The notes under the pieces were generated by a model. It did not search any database, was not told the origin of the DNA, and saw nothing but the letters and a program-made list of their open reading frames with translations. Position numbers and translations under genes: made by a program. From NCBI GenBank assembly GCA_964369605.1, contig CAYJFD010000043.1:1-12515 (forward strand): a DNA stretch of 12,515 nucleotides, read 5' to 3'. Within the stretch, counting starts at the first letter, position 1. Every line of letters starts with the position of its first letter. Positions 5,576 through 12,515 of the stretch are shown here, one piece after another. This DNA is from CAYJFD01 sp964369605 (GTDB taxonomy: Bacteria > Bacteroidota > Bacteroidia > Bacteroidales > UBA932).

Positions 5576-8209
5576 TTAATGTGCTTCTAACCAGTTCTTA
5601 CCTGCGTTACAGTCTACAGTCAAAGGAATTTCTAAGTCAATGACATTTTCCATCTCATATTTAACGAGCTCTAAGACTATCTCCTTTTCCTTTGCTACCA
5701 CGTCAAAAACTAGCTCGTCGTGAACCTGTAAAATCATTTTACTCTTAAGCCCTTTTTCCTTGAAGCTCTTAGCTATATTTATCATTGCTAGCTTTATAAT
5801 ATCTGCAGAACTACCTTGAATAGGGGCATTTACGGCATTGCGTTCAGCAAAAGCTCTAACAGTGTGATTCCTAGAATTAATATCAGGAAGATAGCGCTTT
5901 CTGTGGAAGATCGTTTCAACATATTCCTGCTTGTGTGCTCTCTCCTTAGTAGCCTCAATATATTCTTGCACTCTGCTATAGTGTTCCATATATTTTTCGA
6001 TAAGTATCTTTGCTTCATTCCTTGGTATTTCTAGCCTTTGTGATAAACCGAATGAAGATATACCATAAATAATGCCAAAGTTAGCCATTTTAGCCTGTCG
6101 TCTTTGCTCAGAGTTAACCTCACTTTCATCTACCTTGAAAATATTTGCAGCAGTTGCACTATGAACGTCTTTACCTTCTTTAAATGCTTCAATTAATGCT
6201 GGATCTTTACTCAGGGCAGCCATTATTCTTAATTCTATCTGAGAATAATCGGCAGAAACAATATAGCCGTCAGGATGAGAAGAAATAAAGGCCCTTCGTA
6301 TATCTTTTCCTAACTCACTTCTGATAGGAATGTTTTGAAGATTAGGTTTTGACGAACTAAGTCTTCCAGTGGCCGTAAGTGACTGATTAAAAGTTGTGTG
6401 TATATTACCGCTCTTAGGATTGATTAACTTTGGAAGTGGATCAATATATGTACTAGTTAGCTTTTTTAACGTTCTGTATTCTAATATCTTGCCTATTATA
6501 GGACTCCTGTCTTTTAAGGCGGTAAGTGTTTCTTCGTCTGTACTATAGCTTCCCTTAGATGTTTTCTTTGCCTTTGTGTCTAGTTTTAACTTTTCAAAAA
6601 GCAGTATTCCTAGCTGCTTAGGAGAGGAAATATTAAGACTAGGATCTTGAACTTCATCCCTTATCTCTGCCTCTATTTCTAAAGCCTTTTGTGTCAGTTT
6701 CGCGCTAAATTCTAGAAGGAGGGCAGTATCAATACGGAATCCTTCTTGCTCCATATCAGAAAGTACCTCTATAAGTGGCATCTCTATCTCTTCATATAAT
6801 TTAGCTCTTGACTCATCTTTATTAAAATCATCTAAAATCCCTTCATATAGAGAATATAATAAAGCAGTCCTTAACTTTGTTGACTCATTACAAGATGGTT
6901 CCTCGGAATTACTAGAAGAGAAAAGGTCAAGCTGCTCTATCGATTTATTATTAGATGTAAGTAATTCGATATTTACACCTAAAGTACTTAGAACTAAGGT
7001 TTCAAACCTGTGACTAGATTCTGGATTTATTAGATAGTGCATTATTTCAATATCTGCCAGCTTCCCCTTAATCTTAATACCTAAACTTTTAAGCTCGAGA
7101 AGAGAGGCTTTGATATTGTAACCTATCTTTGTAGTACTTTCATCCTCAAATAGATCCTTTACCTCGCTTGCTTCCTTGCAAACGTAGATGAACTCGCCGA
7201 ACGAAAGGAAAATTGTTCCATTTTCGACATTGAAGCCGAAGGCTTTCCCTTCATCTATTTTAAGTTTTAAACCTTTCAGGTCAATATCGATATATTTAAA
7301 TTCCTCTTGCTTTTGTTCGACCTCTACTTGAGGAGTACCCGCAGTTTTTTGAAGAAGGTTAAGCAGAGAGTTCATTTGATATTCGTGTATGAGTTTCTCA
7401 AAGGTACTGTTCAAACTAACATTCAACTTGCAGTCCTCTAATGACCATTCAAGAGCGATATCTGTTTTTATACTTACTAGCTGCTTACTTAGTATTAAGT
7501 TGTCGTGAGACTCTTTGAACGCAGCGGCCTGTTTATTAGTTAACTCGTTAATGTTCGAAAGGATATTTTCTACTGAACTGTATTTTGCGATTAATTTCTT
7601 TGCTCCGACCTCGCCTATTCCTTTAACACCAGGAACATTGTCTGAAGCATCGCCCCAGATAGCAAGAATATCTATTACTTGGCTTGGTTCCTGTATAGAG
7701 TACTTCTCACATATTTCCTTCGTACCAAGTATTTCTGCTTCTGCGCCACCCTTGCCAGGCTTATACTGAAAAGCATTAGGGCCTACTAACTGTGCATAAT
7801 CCTTATCTGGAGTGACCATATAAGTCTGAGTATCAGCAGATGTATATTTCTTTACCATCGCTCCGATTACATCATCAGCCTCATAGCCTGTGATCATTAA
7901 AGTCGGAATGTTTAAGGCTTTTAATATCTCGATTATTGGTTCAAGTGCAGCTTTTACCTGTTCAGGAGTAGCACTTCTATTTCCTTTGTATTCAGGGTAC
8001 ATCTCGTGACGAAATGTCTTTGCTGGAGGATCTAGTGCTACCGCAATATGAGTAGGCTTTTCGCGTTGAATAAGTTCAAGAATGTATTTTGTAAATCCAA
8101 AAAGTATAGATGTGTCTTGTCCCTTAGTATTTATCATAGGCCTATGTATGAAGGCATAGTACATACGAAAGATGAGCGAGTGGCCATCAATTAGGAAGAA
8201 TTTATTCAT
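5576..8209 (-). CDS. polA: DNA polymerase I, proofreading site apparently inactive
   Basis: Fills gaps and removes RNA primers in replication and repair. The N-terminal 5'-nuclease domain (about 1-290) keeps its acidic residues: Asp8, EADD 110-113, Asp135 and Asp137, and GDASDN 186-191. The polymerase domain (about 475-877) has motif A DYSQIELR at 654-661, motif B RRQAKMANFGIIYG at 703-716 with Phe711 at the E. coli Phe762 position, and motif C QVHDE at 828-832. The middle 3'-5' exonuclease domain (about 300-465) is shortened and lacks the metal ligands: FGFNVE at 324-329 has Asn for the first Asp, NIKAS at 365-369 has Ser for the second, and the YxxxD of motif III is not recognisable. At 877 residues it is shorter than the 928 of E. 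coli. It lies 6 bases after queD and 6 before the sigma gene. Confidence 0.97.
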   Translation of the reverse strand: MNKFFLIDGHSLIFRMYYAFIHRPMINTKGQDTSILFGFTKYILELIQREKPTHIAVALDPPAKTFRHEMYPEYKGNRSATPEQVKAALEPIIEILKALNIPTLMITGYEADDVIGAMVKKYTSADTQTYMVTPDKDYAQLVGPNAFQYKPGKGGAEAEILGTKEICEKYSIQEPSQVIDILAIWGDASDNVPGVKGIGEVGAKKLIAKYSSVENILSNINELTNKQAAAFKESHDNLILSKQLVSIKTDIALEWSLEDCKLNVSLNSTFEKLIHEYQMNSLLNLLQKTAGTPQVEVEQKQEEFKYIDIDLKGLKLKIDEGKAFGFNVENGTIFLSFGEFIYVCKEASEVKDLFEDESTTKIGYNIKASLLELKSLGIKIKGKLADIEIMHYLINPESSHRFETLVLSTLGVNIELLTSNNKSIEQLDLFSSSNSEEPSCNESTKLRTALLYSLYEGILDDFNKDESRAKLYEEIEMPLIEVLSDMEQEGFRIDTALLLEFSAKLTQKALEIEAEIRDEVQDPSLNISSPKQLGILLFEKLKLDTKAKKTSKGSYSTDEETLTALKDRSPIIGKILEYRTLKKLTSTYIDPLPKLINPKSGNIHTTFNQSLTATGRLSSSKPNLQNIPIRSELGKDIRRAFISSHPDGYIVSADYSQIELRIMAALSKDPALIEAFKEGKDVHSATAANIFKVDESEVNSEQRRQAKMANFGIIYGISSFGLSQRLEIPRNEAKILIEKYMEHYSRVQEYIEATKERAHKQEYVETIFHRKRYLPDINSRNHTVRAFAERNAVNAPIQGSSADIIKLAMINIAKSFKEKGLKSKMILQVHDELVFDVVAKEKEIVLELVKYEMENVIDLEIPLTVDCNAGKNWLEAH

Positions 8210-8215
8210 AATGTC

Positions 8216-8656
8216 TTAGTTGTCTGAAGCATACCACTCCACATAAGAGCTTGCCGTCTCGTGTAATTTTAAAGAGAAAAGTTCAATATTTTCAGGAAGT
8301 TTATCTTGTAGAATGTTAGCGAAGTAGCTGATCATATTCTCACAAGTAGGTTGGAATGGTGTCGCTACGACATTCTTGTAGGCCTTATCTATATCATTCA
8401 ATAAAAGAGAATCCTCCCTCATTACAAGGGCGTGGTCATAAACATCGATAATATTTGTATTTACAAGACTCTTTAAGTCCTTGAAATCTATTAACATACC
8501 AAACTTAGGAGACGCTTTATCCTCAGAGGCTTTTCCCCTAACAGTTACATACAAAATATAGGAATGACCATGTATATGACAGCATTTTCCGTCATAGTCT
8601 GTAAGTGCGTGTGCTCCTTCAAATCTGAATTCTTTTGTTATTCTAAGTGTATGCAT
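8216..8656 (-). CDS. queD: 6-carboxytetrahydropterin synthase / 6-pyruvoyltetrahydropterin synthase family (QueD)
   Basis: QueD turns dihydroneopterin triphosphate into 6-carboxytetrahydropterin, the second step towards the preQ0 precursor of queuosine. All active-site residues are in place: zinc ligands His16, His29 and His31 (GAH; CCHIHGHSY), nucleophile Cys25 four residues before His29, the Asp74-His75 pair in DVYDHALVM, Glu106 in PTCEN and Glu133 in LHETASSYVEWY. The 146 residues suit a QueD subunit slightly longer than the E. coli enzyme. It is the first gene of the queD-polA-sigma-rsmG run. On the minus strand 8685-8678 reads TATCTTTA, one base off the -7 consensus, but no -33 TTTG is found, so its promoter is uncertain. 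No other queuosine gene is in the window; a eukaryote-like PTPS role is less likely. Confidence 0.9.
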   Translation of the reverse strand: MHTLRITKEFRFEGAHALTDYDGKCCHIHGHSYILYVTVRGKASEDKASPKFGMLIDFKDLKSLVNTNIIDVYDHALVMREDSLLLNDIDKAYKNVVATPFQPTCENMISYFANILQDKLPENIELFSLKLHETASSYVEWYASDN

Positions 8657-8695
8657 ATTCTTTTTTAAAATAGTGCGTAAAGATAGTGATTAATT

Positions 8696-8726
8696 TTTGG
8701 TTATTGCTTACATATTCTTACATTTG
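8696..8726 (+). promoter_or_regulatory. Aminotransferase promoter (Bacteroidota type)
   Basis: TTTG at 8696-8699 is followed after exactly 19 bases by TACATTTG at 8719-8726, a full match to TTTG-N19-TAnnTTTG. Transcription would start near 8733, about 32 bases before the ATG at 8765. The leader is almost purely A and T with no Shine-Dalgarno sequence, as is normal for this phylum. Confidence 0.85.
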
Positions 8727-8764
8727 CAATTCAATACTAAAATATATAAACTAAAATATAAAAT

Positions 8765-9949
8765 ATGGCAATAAATATTAATGATTTTCTTTCAGACAAT
8801 GCTAAAGGCATGGAAAGATCTGCTATTAGAGAACTTTTAAAGGTTGCTAATAAGCCTGAAATCATCTCATTTGGAGGAGGTTTCCCTAATACACTTACTT
8901 TCCCAGTAGAGGATCTTAAAAGTATAATCGCTGAATTAATGGAGGAGATGCCTCATAAGATGCTTCAGTATGGCGCAACTTCTGGTTCACCAGCTTTATT
9001 AGCACAGTTAGTTAAGAAGTATCAAGCAGAAGGAATAGTTTGTAACGAGAAAAACTTTATTGTTACTACTGCTTCTCAACAAGCAATCGACTTAGTTTCA
9101 AGAATTTTCTTGAACCCAGGAGATACTGTATTATGTGGTCTTCCTTCATACTTAGGTGCATTACAGGCATTTAATTCATATAGAGCTAATCCTGTAGGAA
9201 TAGATAATGATGAGGAAGCAGATATCGTAGTTAAGACTCTTATCGCTGTAGGAAGAAAGCCAAAGTTTATTTATGCTATTCCTGATTTCCAGAACCCAAC
9301 AGGAGTTACGATGACTCTTGAGCGTAGAAAAGAGATAGTAGAGGTAGCTAGAAAATATGATTTAATTATCTTAGAAGATAGTCCATATAAAGAAATCCGT
9401 TTCGATGGCGAGCACCTTCCTACTCTTTACTCTATGGCGCCAGAAAGAGTAATGTTATTAGGAACTTTCTCTAAGACTTTCGTACCAGGTTTCCGTATTG
9501 GTTGGGTATTAGCTTCAGAGGAGCTAATCGAGTTAGTAGAGACTGCAAAGCAGTCAGCTGACCTATGTACTCCATCTTTCAATCAAGAAATCGCAGCTAG
9601 ATATTTAGAGAAGGGCTTATTTGATAAGAACTTAAAAAAGACTATCGAATTATATAGAGGAAAGAGAGACTTAATGGATTCTTGTTTAACTAAGTATATG
9701 CCAGAAGGCGTTACTTGGACTAAGCCAGAAGGAGGTCTTTTCTTATTTGTTACGCTTCCTGAGCACATGGATGCAAAGAAGTTATTTAACCTAGCTATTC
9801 AAGAGAATGTAGCATTCGTAATGGGTGAAGTATTCTACTGTGATGGTGGTGGAAAGAACACTCTACGTCTAAACTTCTCTTATGTTTCTGACGATCAGTT
9901 AGAAGAAGGAGTTAAGCGTTTAGCAGCTGCTGTAAATAAGATGATGTAA
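8765..9949 (+). CDS. PLP-dependent aminotransferase, class I/II (fold type I)
   Basis: Transfers an amino group between an amino acid and a 2-oxo acid using pyridoxal phosphate. The 394 residues form one complete domain. Lys237 in GTFSKTFVPGFRIGW is the Schiff-base lysine. Asn177 in FQNPTG and Asp205 in LEDSPY contact the cofactor, and Arg368 in LRLNFSYV should bind the substrate carboxylate. SFGGGFPN at 35-42 and LQYGATSGSP at 67-76 place it in the 2-aminoadipate/valine-pyruvate/MocR-like branch (LysN, kynurenine aminotransferase type) rather than classical AspC. The real substrate cannot be read from sequence. It is monocistronic by appearance, with a consensus promoter and a strong terminator. 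It uses noticeably more TTC, AAC and GGT-type codons than the minus-strand genes, which suggests high expression. Confidence 0.93.
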   Translation: MAININDFLSDNAKGMERSAIRELLKVANKPEIISFGGGFPNTLTFPVEDLKSIIAELMEEMPHKMLQYGATSGSPALLAQLVKKYQAEGIVCNEKNFIVTTASQQAIDLVSRIFLNPGDTVLCGLPSYLGALQAFNSYRANPVGIDNDEEADIVVKTLIAVGRKPKFIYAIPDFQNPTGVTMTLERRKEIVEVARKYDLIILEDSPYKEIRFDGEHLPTLYSMAPERVMLLGTFSKTFVPGFRIGWVLASEELIELVETAKQSADLCTPSFNQEIAARYLEKGLFDKNLKKTIELYRGKRDLMDSCLTKYMPEGVTWTKPEGGLFLFVTLPEHMDAKKLFNLAIQENVAFVMGEVFYCDGGGKNTLRLNFSYVSDDQLEEGVKRLAAAVNKMM

Positions 9950-9970
9950 GAAATTATTCTTGATATTGAA

Positions 9971-10006
9971 AATCCTCTTTCGTACTTTTCGAAAGAGGAT
10001 TTTTTG
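9971..10006 (+). terminator. Intrinsic terminator after the aminotransferase gene
   Basis: The arms at 9971-9982 (AATCCTCTTTCG) and 9990-10001 (CGAAAGAGGATT) form a perfect 12-pair stem with a seven-base loop, followed by five more T. It begins 21 bases past the aminotransferase stop codon at 9949. The next -7 box starts almost immediately after its T run. Confidence 0.92.
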
Positions 10007-10014
10007 TATATTTG
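10007..10014 (+). promoter_or_regulatory. Candidate -7 box for the alcohol dehydrogenase gene
   Basis: TATATTTG matches the TAnnTTTG consensus. The base range where a -33 TTTG would fall lies in the loop of the preceding terminator, which reads ACTTTT, so the upstream element is weak or missing. Transcription would begin near 10021, giving a leader of about 50 bases and placing the start inside the palindrome at 10015-10032. Confidence 0.5.
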
Positions 10015-10032
10015 CGAAGAAGTGAATCTTCG
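10015..10032 (+). repeat. Inverted repeat at the predicted alcohol dehydrogenase transcription start
   Basis: CGAAGA (10015-10020) and TCTTCG (10027-10032) are perfect six-base arms around AGTGAA. They abut the -7 box. This placement would suit an operator site or a hairpin at the 5' end of the mRNA; no T run follows, so it is not a terminator. The function is inferred only from position. Confidence 0.45.
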
Positions 10033-10072
10033 AAAATGAAAAACTAGTATTTACATATTTAAAATTTAGGAA

Positions 10073-11218
10073 ATGAATAATTTTACGTTTAAGAATCCAA
10101 CAAAACTTATATTTGGAAAGGGAATGATTTCAAAACTTTCGGAGGAAATACCAGCTGGAAAAAAGGTTCTGCTAACTTTTGGGGGTGGTAGTGTTAAGGC
10201 TAATGGAGTTTATCAGCAGGTAATAGATGCTTTAAAAGGTAGAGACTGTGTAGAGTTTTGGGGAATAGAACCAAATCCATTTGTTGAAACTATACGTAAG
10301 GCTGTAGAGTTAGGTAAAAATGAGAATGTAGATATAGTACTAGCCGTGGGTGGCGGTTCAGTTTTAGATGCCACTAAGCTAATAGCTGCGGCTATCAAAT
10401 CTGAGAGTGACCCGTGGGATATGGTGAAAGAAAGATATTATACTGGAGAAACTCTACCTGTAGCTTCAGTATTAACCCTACCTGCTACAGGATCAGAAAT
10501 GAACTCTGGATCTGTGATTTCAAATAAGGAAACAGGAGAGAAATTCGCAATATATACATACCATCCTGTATTTTCAATACTCGACCCTGAGACGACCTTT
10601 TCTTTACCTATTCATCAGATCGCATGTGGCTTAACAGATACTTTTGTACACGTGATGGAGCAGTACCTAACTGATACAGAGGTTTCTCCACTTATGGATA
10701 GATGGGCCGAAGGAATACTCTTAACAGTTACGGAGATAGCTCCAAAAGTATTAGCAAATCCTCAAGATTATGATCAGATGGCTAATTTTATGTTGAGTGC
10801 TACTATGGGACTTAACGGTTTCATTTCTATGGGAGTTCCTCAAGATTGGGCTACTCACTTGATCGGTCATGAGCTTACAGCGCTAACAGGATTAACTCAC
10901 GGACATACATTAGCAATAGTTATGCCTCAGCTTATTTCCGTTATGAGGGAGCAAAAGAAGGCTAAGATATTACAATATGCTCAGAGAGTGTGGGGAATTA
11001 CAGAAGGAAGTGAGCAGGAGATAATAAATGCAGCTGTTATGGCAACAGAAAACTTCTTCAGGTCATTAGGTCTTAAAACAAGGCTTGCTGAAAACAATGT
11101 TTCAGACGATGTGATTTCAGAGATCGTAAAAAGAATGAAAGATAGAGGCTCAATGTTAGGCGAAAAAATGAATATTGATTACACTATCGTTCAAGAGATA
11201 TTAAATAAGGCAAAATAG
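10073..11218 (+). CDS. Iron-containing alcohol dehydrogenase, YqhD/butanol-dehydrogenase type
   Basis: Reversibly reduces aldehydes to alcohols with a nicotinamide cofactor and one bound metal ion. The N-terminal dinucleotide-binding part has FGGGSVKANG at 36-45 and VGGGSVLDATKLIA at 92-105. Gly and Ser at 39-40, where NAD-type enzymes such as FucO carry Asp, suggest preference for NADPH, as in E. coli YqhD. Metal ligands by alignment from memory are Asp189 and His193 (GLTDTFVH), His262 (THLIGH) and His276 (GLTHGHTLA). LPATGSEMN at 136-144 is a further family motif. The 381 residues are full length. A plausible role is detoxifying aldehydes or re-oxidising NADPH in fermentation. The ABC transporter gene follows after 32 bases with no terminator between, so they may share a transcript. 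Confidence 0.94.
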   Translation: MNNFTFKNPTKLIFGKGMISKLSEEIPAGKKVLLTFGGGSVKANGVYQQVIDALKGRDCVEFWGIEPNPFVETIRKAVELGKNENVDIVLAVGGGSVLDATKLIAAAIKSESDPWDMVKERYYTGETLPVASVLTLPATGSEMNSGSVISNKETGEKFAIYTYHPVFSILDPETTFSLPIHQIACGLTDTFVHVMEQYLTDTEVSPLMDRWAEGILLTVTEIAPKVLANPQDYDQMANFMLSATMGLNGFISMGVPQDWATHLIGHELTALTGLTHGHTLAIVMPQLISVMREQKKAKILQYAQRVWGITEGSEQEIINAAVMATENFFRSLGLKTRLAENNVSDDVISEIVKRMKDRGSMLGEKMNIDYTIVQEILNKAK

Positions 11219-11250
11219 AGAAAACCAAGTTTCTTGCAAAACCCTCGATT

Positions 11251-12069
11251 ATGGATGAGTTAAAATTTTCAAAATTCACAAAGAAATACGGATCATTTGT
11301 AGCTGTAGATAATTTGGATTTAACAGTACATAAAGGGAATATAACAGGATTTGTCGGCAAAAATGGAGCTGGGAAAAGTACTACCTTAAGGTGTATAATA
11401 AATATACTCTTTCCTAGCTCAGGTGAAATCAGTGTTGCTGGACTAGACTCCGTAAAGAATAGCACTGAGATTAAGTCGCTTGCTAGTTATCTGCCTAGTG
11501 AAGTAGAATTTTATCCAAATTTATTAGTTAAAGACATTTTATCATTCGCTGCGAAGTTTCCTAAAGGGAATTTTCAAAAAGCTATGGAATTATCTGAGAT
11601 ACTGGAACTAAATGTCGACAAGAAAGTTTCGGAATTAAGTCTCGGAAATAAGAAGAAGGTATCAATAGTACTAGCTCTAATGAAGGAGAGTGAGTACATA
11701 TTCCTCGATGAGCCAAGTAGTGGTTTAGATCCCTTAATACAAGAGAAGTTCTTTAATTTAATTTCTCAGAAAAAAAAAGAGGGGATAACTATATTTTTAT
11801 CAAGTCATAATTTAAGTGAAGTAGAGAGATACTGTGATAGGGTAGTGATTATCAAGGATGGAAGAATCGTAGATGATATCGAAATGGGTATTGCTCAAAA
11901 TAAGCGCAAGCAATATGTCCGCTATCTTACCCAAGAAGGAAAAGAGGTAGAGTACACTTATGACGGTGACCTGAATGAACTGGTTGAAAGATTGTCAAAA
12001 TTAAATCTTCAGCAACTAGAAATAAGAAAGGCATCTATAGAGGAGGAATTTATTAAATACTATAAATAA
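11251..12069 (+). CDS. ABC transporter ATP-binding protein
   Basis: Hydrolyses ATP to power the membrane partner encoded directly downstream. The 272 residues contain one nucleotide-binding domain: Walker A GKNGAGKST at 36-44, a YLPSE segment at 80-84 where most relatives have the Q-loop glutamine, signature ELSLGNKKK at 128-136 in place of LSGGQ, Walker B YIFLDEP at 149-155, D-loop SGLD at 157-160 and switch His186 in LSSHNLSEVE. The YLPSE and SLGN variants are features I recall from exporters of the YtrB/BcrA-like branch, so an efflux role is likelier than uptake. Residues 215-272 form a C-terminal tail after the domain. One base separates its stop from the permease ATG, so the two are surely co-expressed. 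The cargo is unknown. Confidence 0.93.
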   Translation: MDELKFSKFTKKYGSFVAVDNLDLTVHKGNITGFVGKNGAGKSTTLRCIINILFPSSGEISVAGLDSVKNSTEIKSLASYLPSEVEFYPNLLVKDILSFAAKFPKGNFQKAMELSEILELNVDKKVSELSLGNKKKVSIVLALMKESEYIFLDEPSSGLDPLIQEKFFNLISQKKKEGITIFLSSHNLSEVERYCDRVVIIKDGRIVDDIEMGIAQNKRKQYVRYLTQEGKEVEYTYDGDLNELVERLSKLNLQQLEIRKASIEEEFIKYYK

Positions 12070-12070
12070 T

Positions 12071-12515
12071 ATGAATTCAAAAGCAATATTTGATTTATTC
12101 TTGTTTCAGATTAAGAGTCATAAAAAAACATTCATTACTACGATACTCTTAATCTTTGGAATAATGTTTATGTATATGATTCTTTTTTCGTCGATGCAGG
12201 AGTTAGCTCAGGCAAAGATGAATGCTATGCCTGAAGAATTATTAAAGTTAGTCGGGATGGGGTCTTTTGATGATATGAGTAATTATATAAAATTCTACGG
12301 AATGATATTTAATCTACTCATAGTTGTACTTAGTGTATATTTGGCTTCTTTCACTTCTAAATTAGTCGTGAATGAGGAAAAGAATCGTACGATTGAATTT
12401 TTGTCATCACTAGAATTAAAGAGAACTGATATATTTAGCTCAAAGATTATCTTATCGTATTCGCTCGCTTTATGTTCTGTTTTAGCAGCTATGATAGCAG
12501 CTCTTATATGTGGTA
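12071..12515 (+). CDS. ABC-2 type transporter permease, truncated by window edge
   Basis: This would be the membrane partner of the ATPase just before it. Only the first 148 codons are inside the window, all open. Hydrophobic helices lie at about 21-41, 76-98 and 127-147. A soluble loop between the first two contains AKMNAMPEELLKLVGMGSFDD, and NEEKNRTIEFLSSLELKR at 101-118 is the kind of cytoplasmic segment that meets the ATPase in ABC-2 permeases. The sequence pattern resembles the ABC-2 exporters I recall from Firmicutes rather than a typical Bacteroidales permease, which is a weak hint of transfer. The start is the ATG one base after the ATPase stop. The full length and further helices lie to the right of the window. 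Confidence 0.9.
   Translation, partial: MNSKAIFDLFLFQIKSHKKTFITTILLIFGIMFMYMILFSSMQELAQAKMNAMPEELLKLVGMGSFDDMSNYIKFYGMIFNLLIVVLSVYLASFTSKLVVNEEKNRTIEFLSSLELKRTDIFSSKIILSYSLALCSVLAAMIAALICG

Noticed and set aside
5830..6034. Open frames of about 60 to 70 codons on both strands within the polA region.
   Set aside because: They lie wholly inside the intact polymerase domain of polA, have no recognisable protein features and are explained as out-of-frame shadows.
8677..8708. Minus-strand TATCTTTA upstream of queD as a promoter.
   Set aside because: It misses the last consensus base, and no TTTG occurs at 18 to 20 bases upstream, so I mention it only in the queD entry and do not list it as a feature.
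11184..11465. A 93-codon minus-strand open frame over the alcohol dehydrogenase/ABC junction.
   Set aside because: It is antisense to the Walker A region of a clear ABC ATPase; the residue pattern is typical of antisense translation and there is no supporting promoter.

Overview
The window is an AT-rich bacterial chromosome segment, most likely from phylum Bacteroidota, order Bacteroidales. The main evidence is three upstream regions with Bacteroidota-type promoters (TAnnTTTG at -7, two of them with TTTG exactly 19 bases further upstream), an absence of clear Shine-Dalgarno sequences, and protein families arranged and shaped as in that group (MqnE, a kinase-less PASTA protein, an RluD with an acidic N-terminal extension, a YqhD-like alcohol dehydrogenase). 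Genus cannot be fixed from sequence reading alone.

Layout. Positions 1-270 are non-coding: a GC-richer run of short palindromes, then a strong bidirectional terminator. From 271 to 8656 everything is on the minus strand. In transcription order this is queD, polA, an ECF-like sigma factor and rsmG, packed with gaps of 6 and 6 bases and an 11-base overlap. Then comes rpmH (ribosomal protein L34, only 50 codons), with its own good promoter and a hairpin terminator. It is followed by mqnE, a PASTA-domain membrane protein and an RluD-type pseudouridine synthase, again nearly or actually overlapping. Last is a cyclophilin-type peptidyl-prolyl isomerase. From 8765 to the right edge everything is on the plus strand: a PLP aminotransferase with its own promoter and terminator, then an iron-type alcohol dehydrogenase, an ABC transporter ATPase and the start of its permease, which runs off the window.

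How the genes fit together. The minus-strand block is housekeeping: DNA replication and repair (PolA), ribosome maturation (RsmG, RluD, L34), protein folding (PPIase), a tetrahydropterin/queuosine-precursor enzyme (QueD), menaquinone synthesis by the futalosine route (MqnE) and a cell-envelope protein (PASTA). The plus-strand block is metabolic and transport: amino-acid/keto-acid transamination, NADPH-type aldehyde reduction and an ABC exporter.

I see no mobile element, CRISPR array, tRNA or rRNA, and no convincing undescribed system. The points most worth a second look are the PolA proofreading site with its catalytic residues replaced, the repeat-bearing C-terminal extension of the PASTA protein, the sigma factor without an anti-sigma partner inside a polA-rsmG operon, and the palindrome-rich segment at the left edge.
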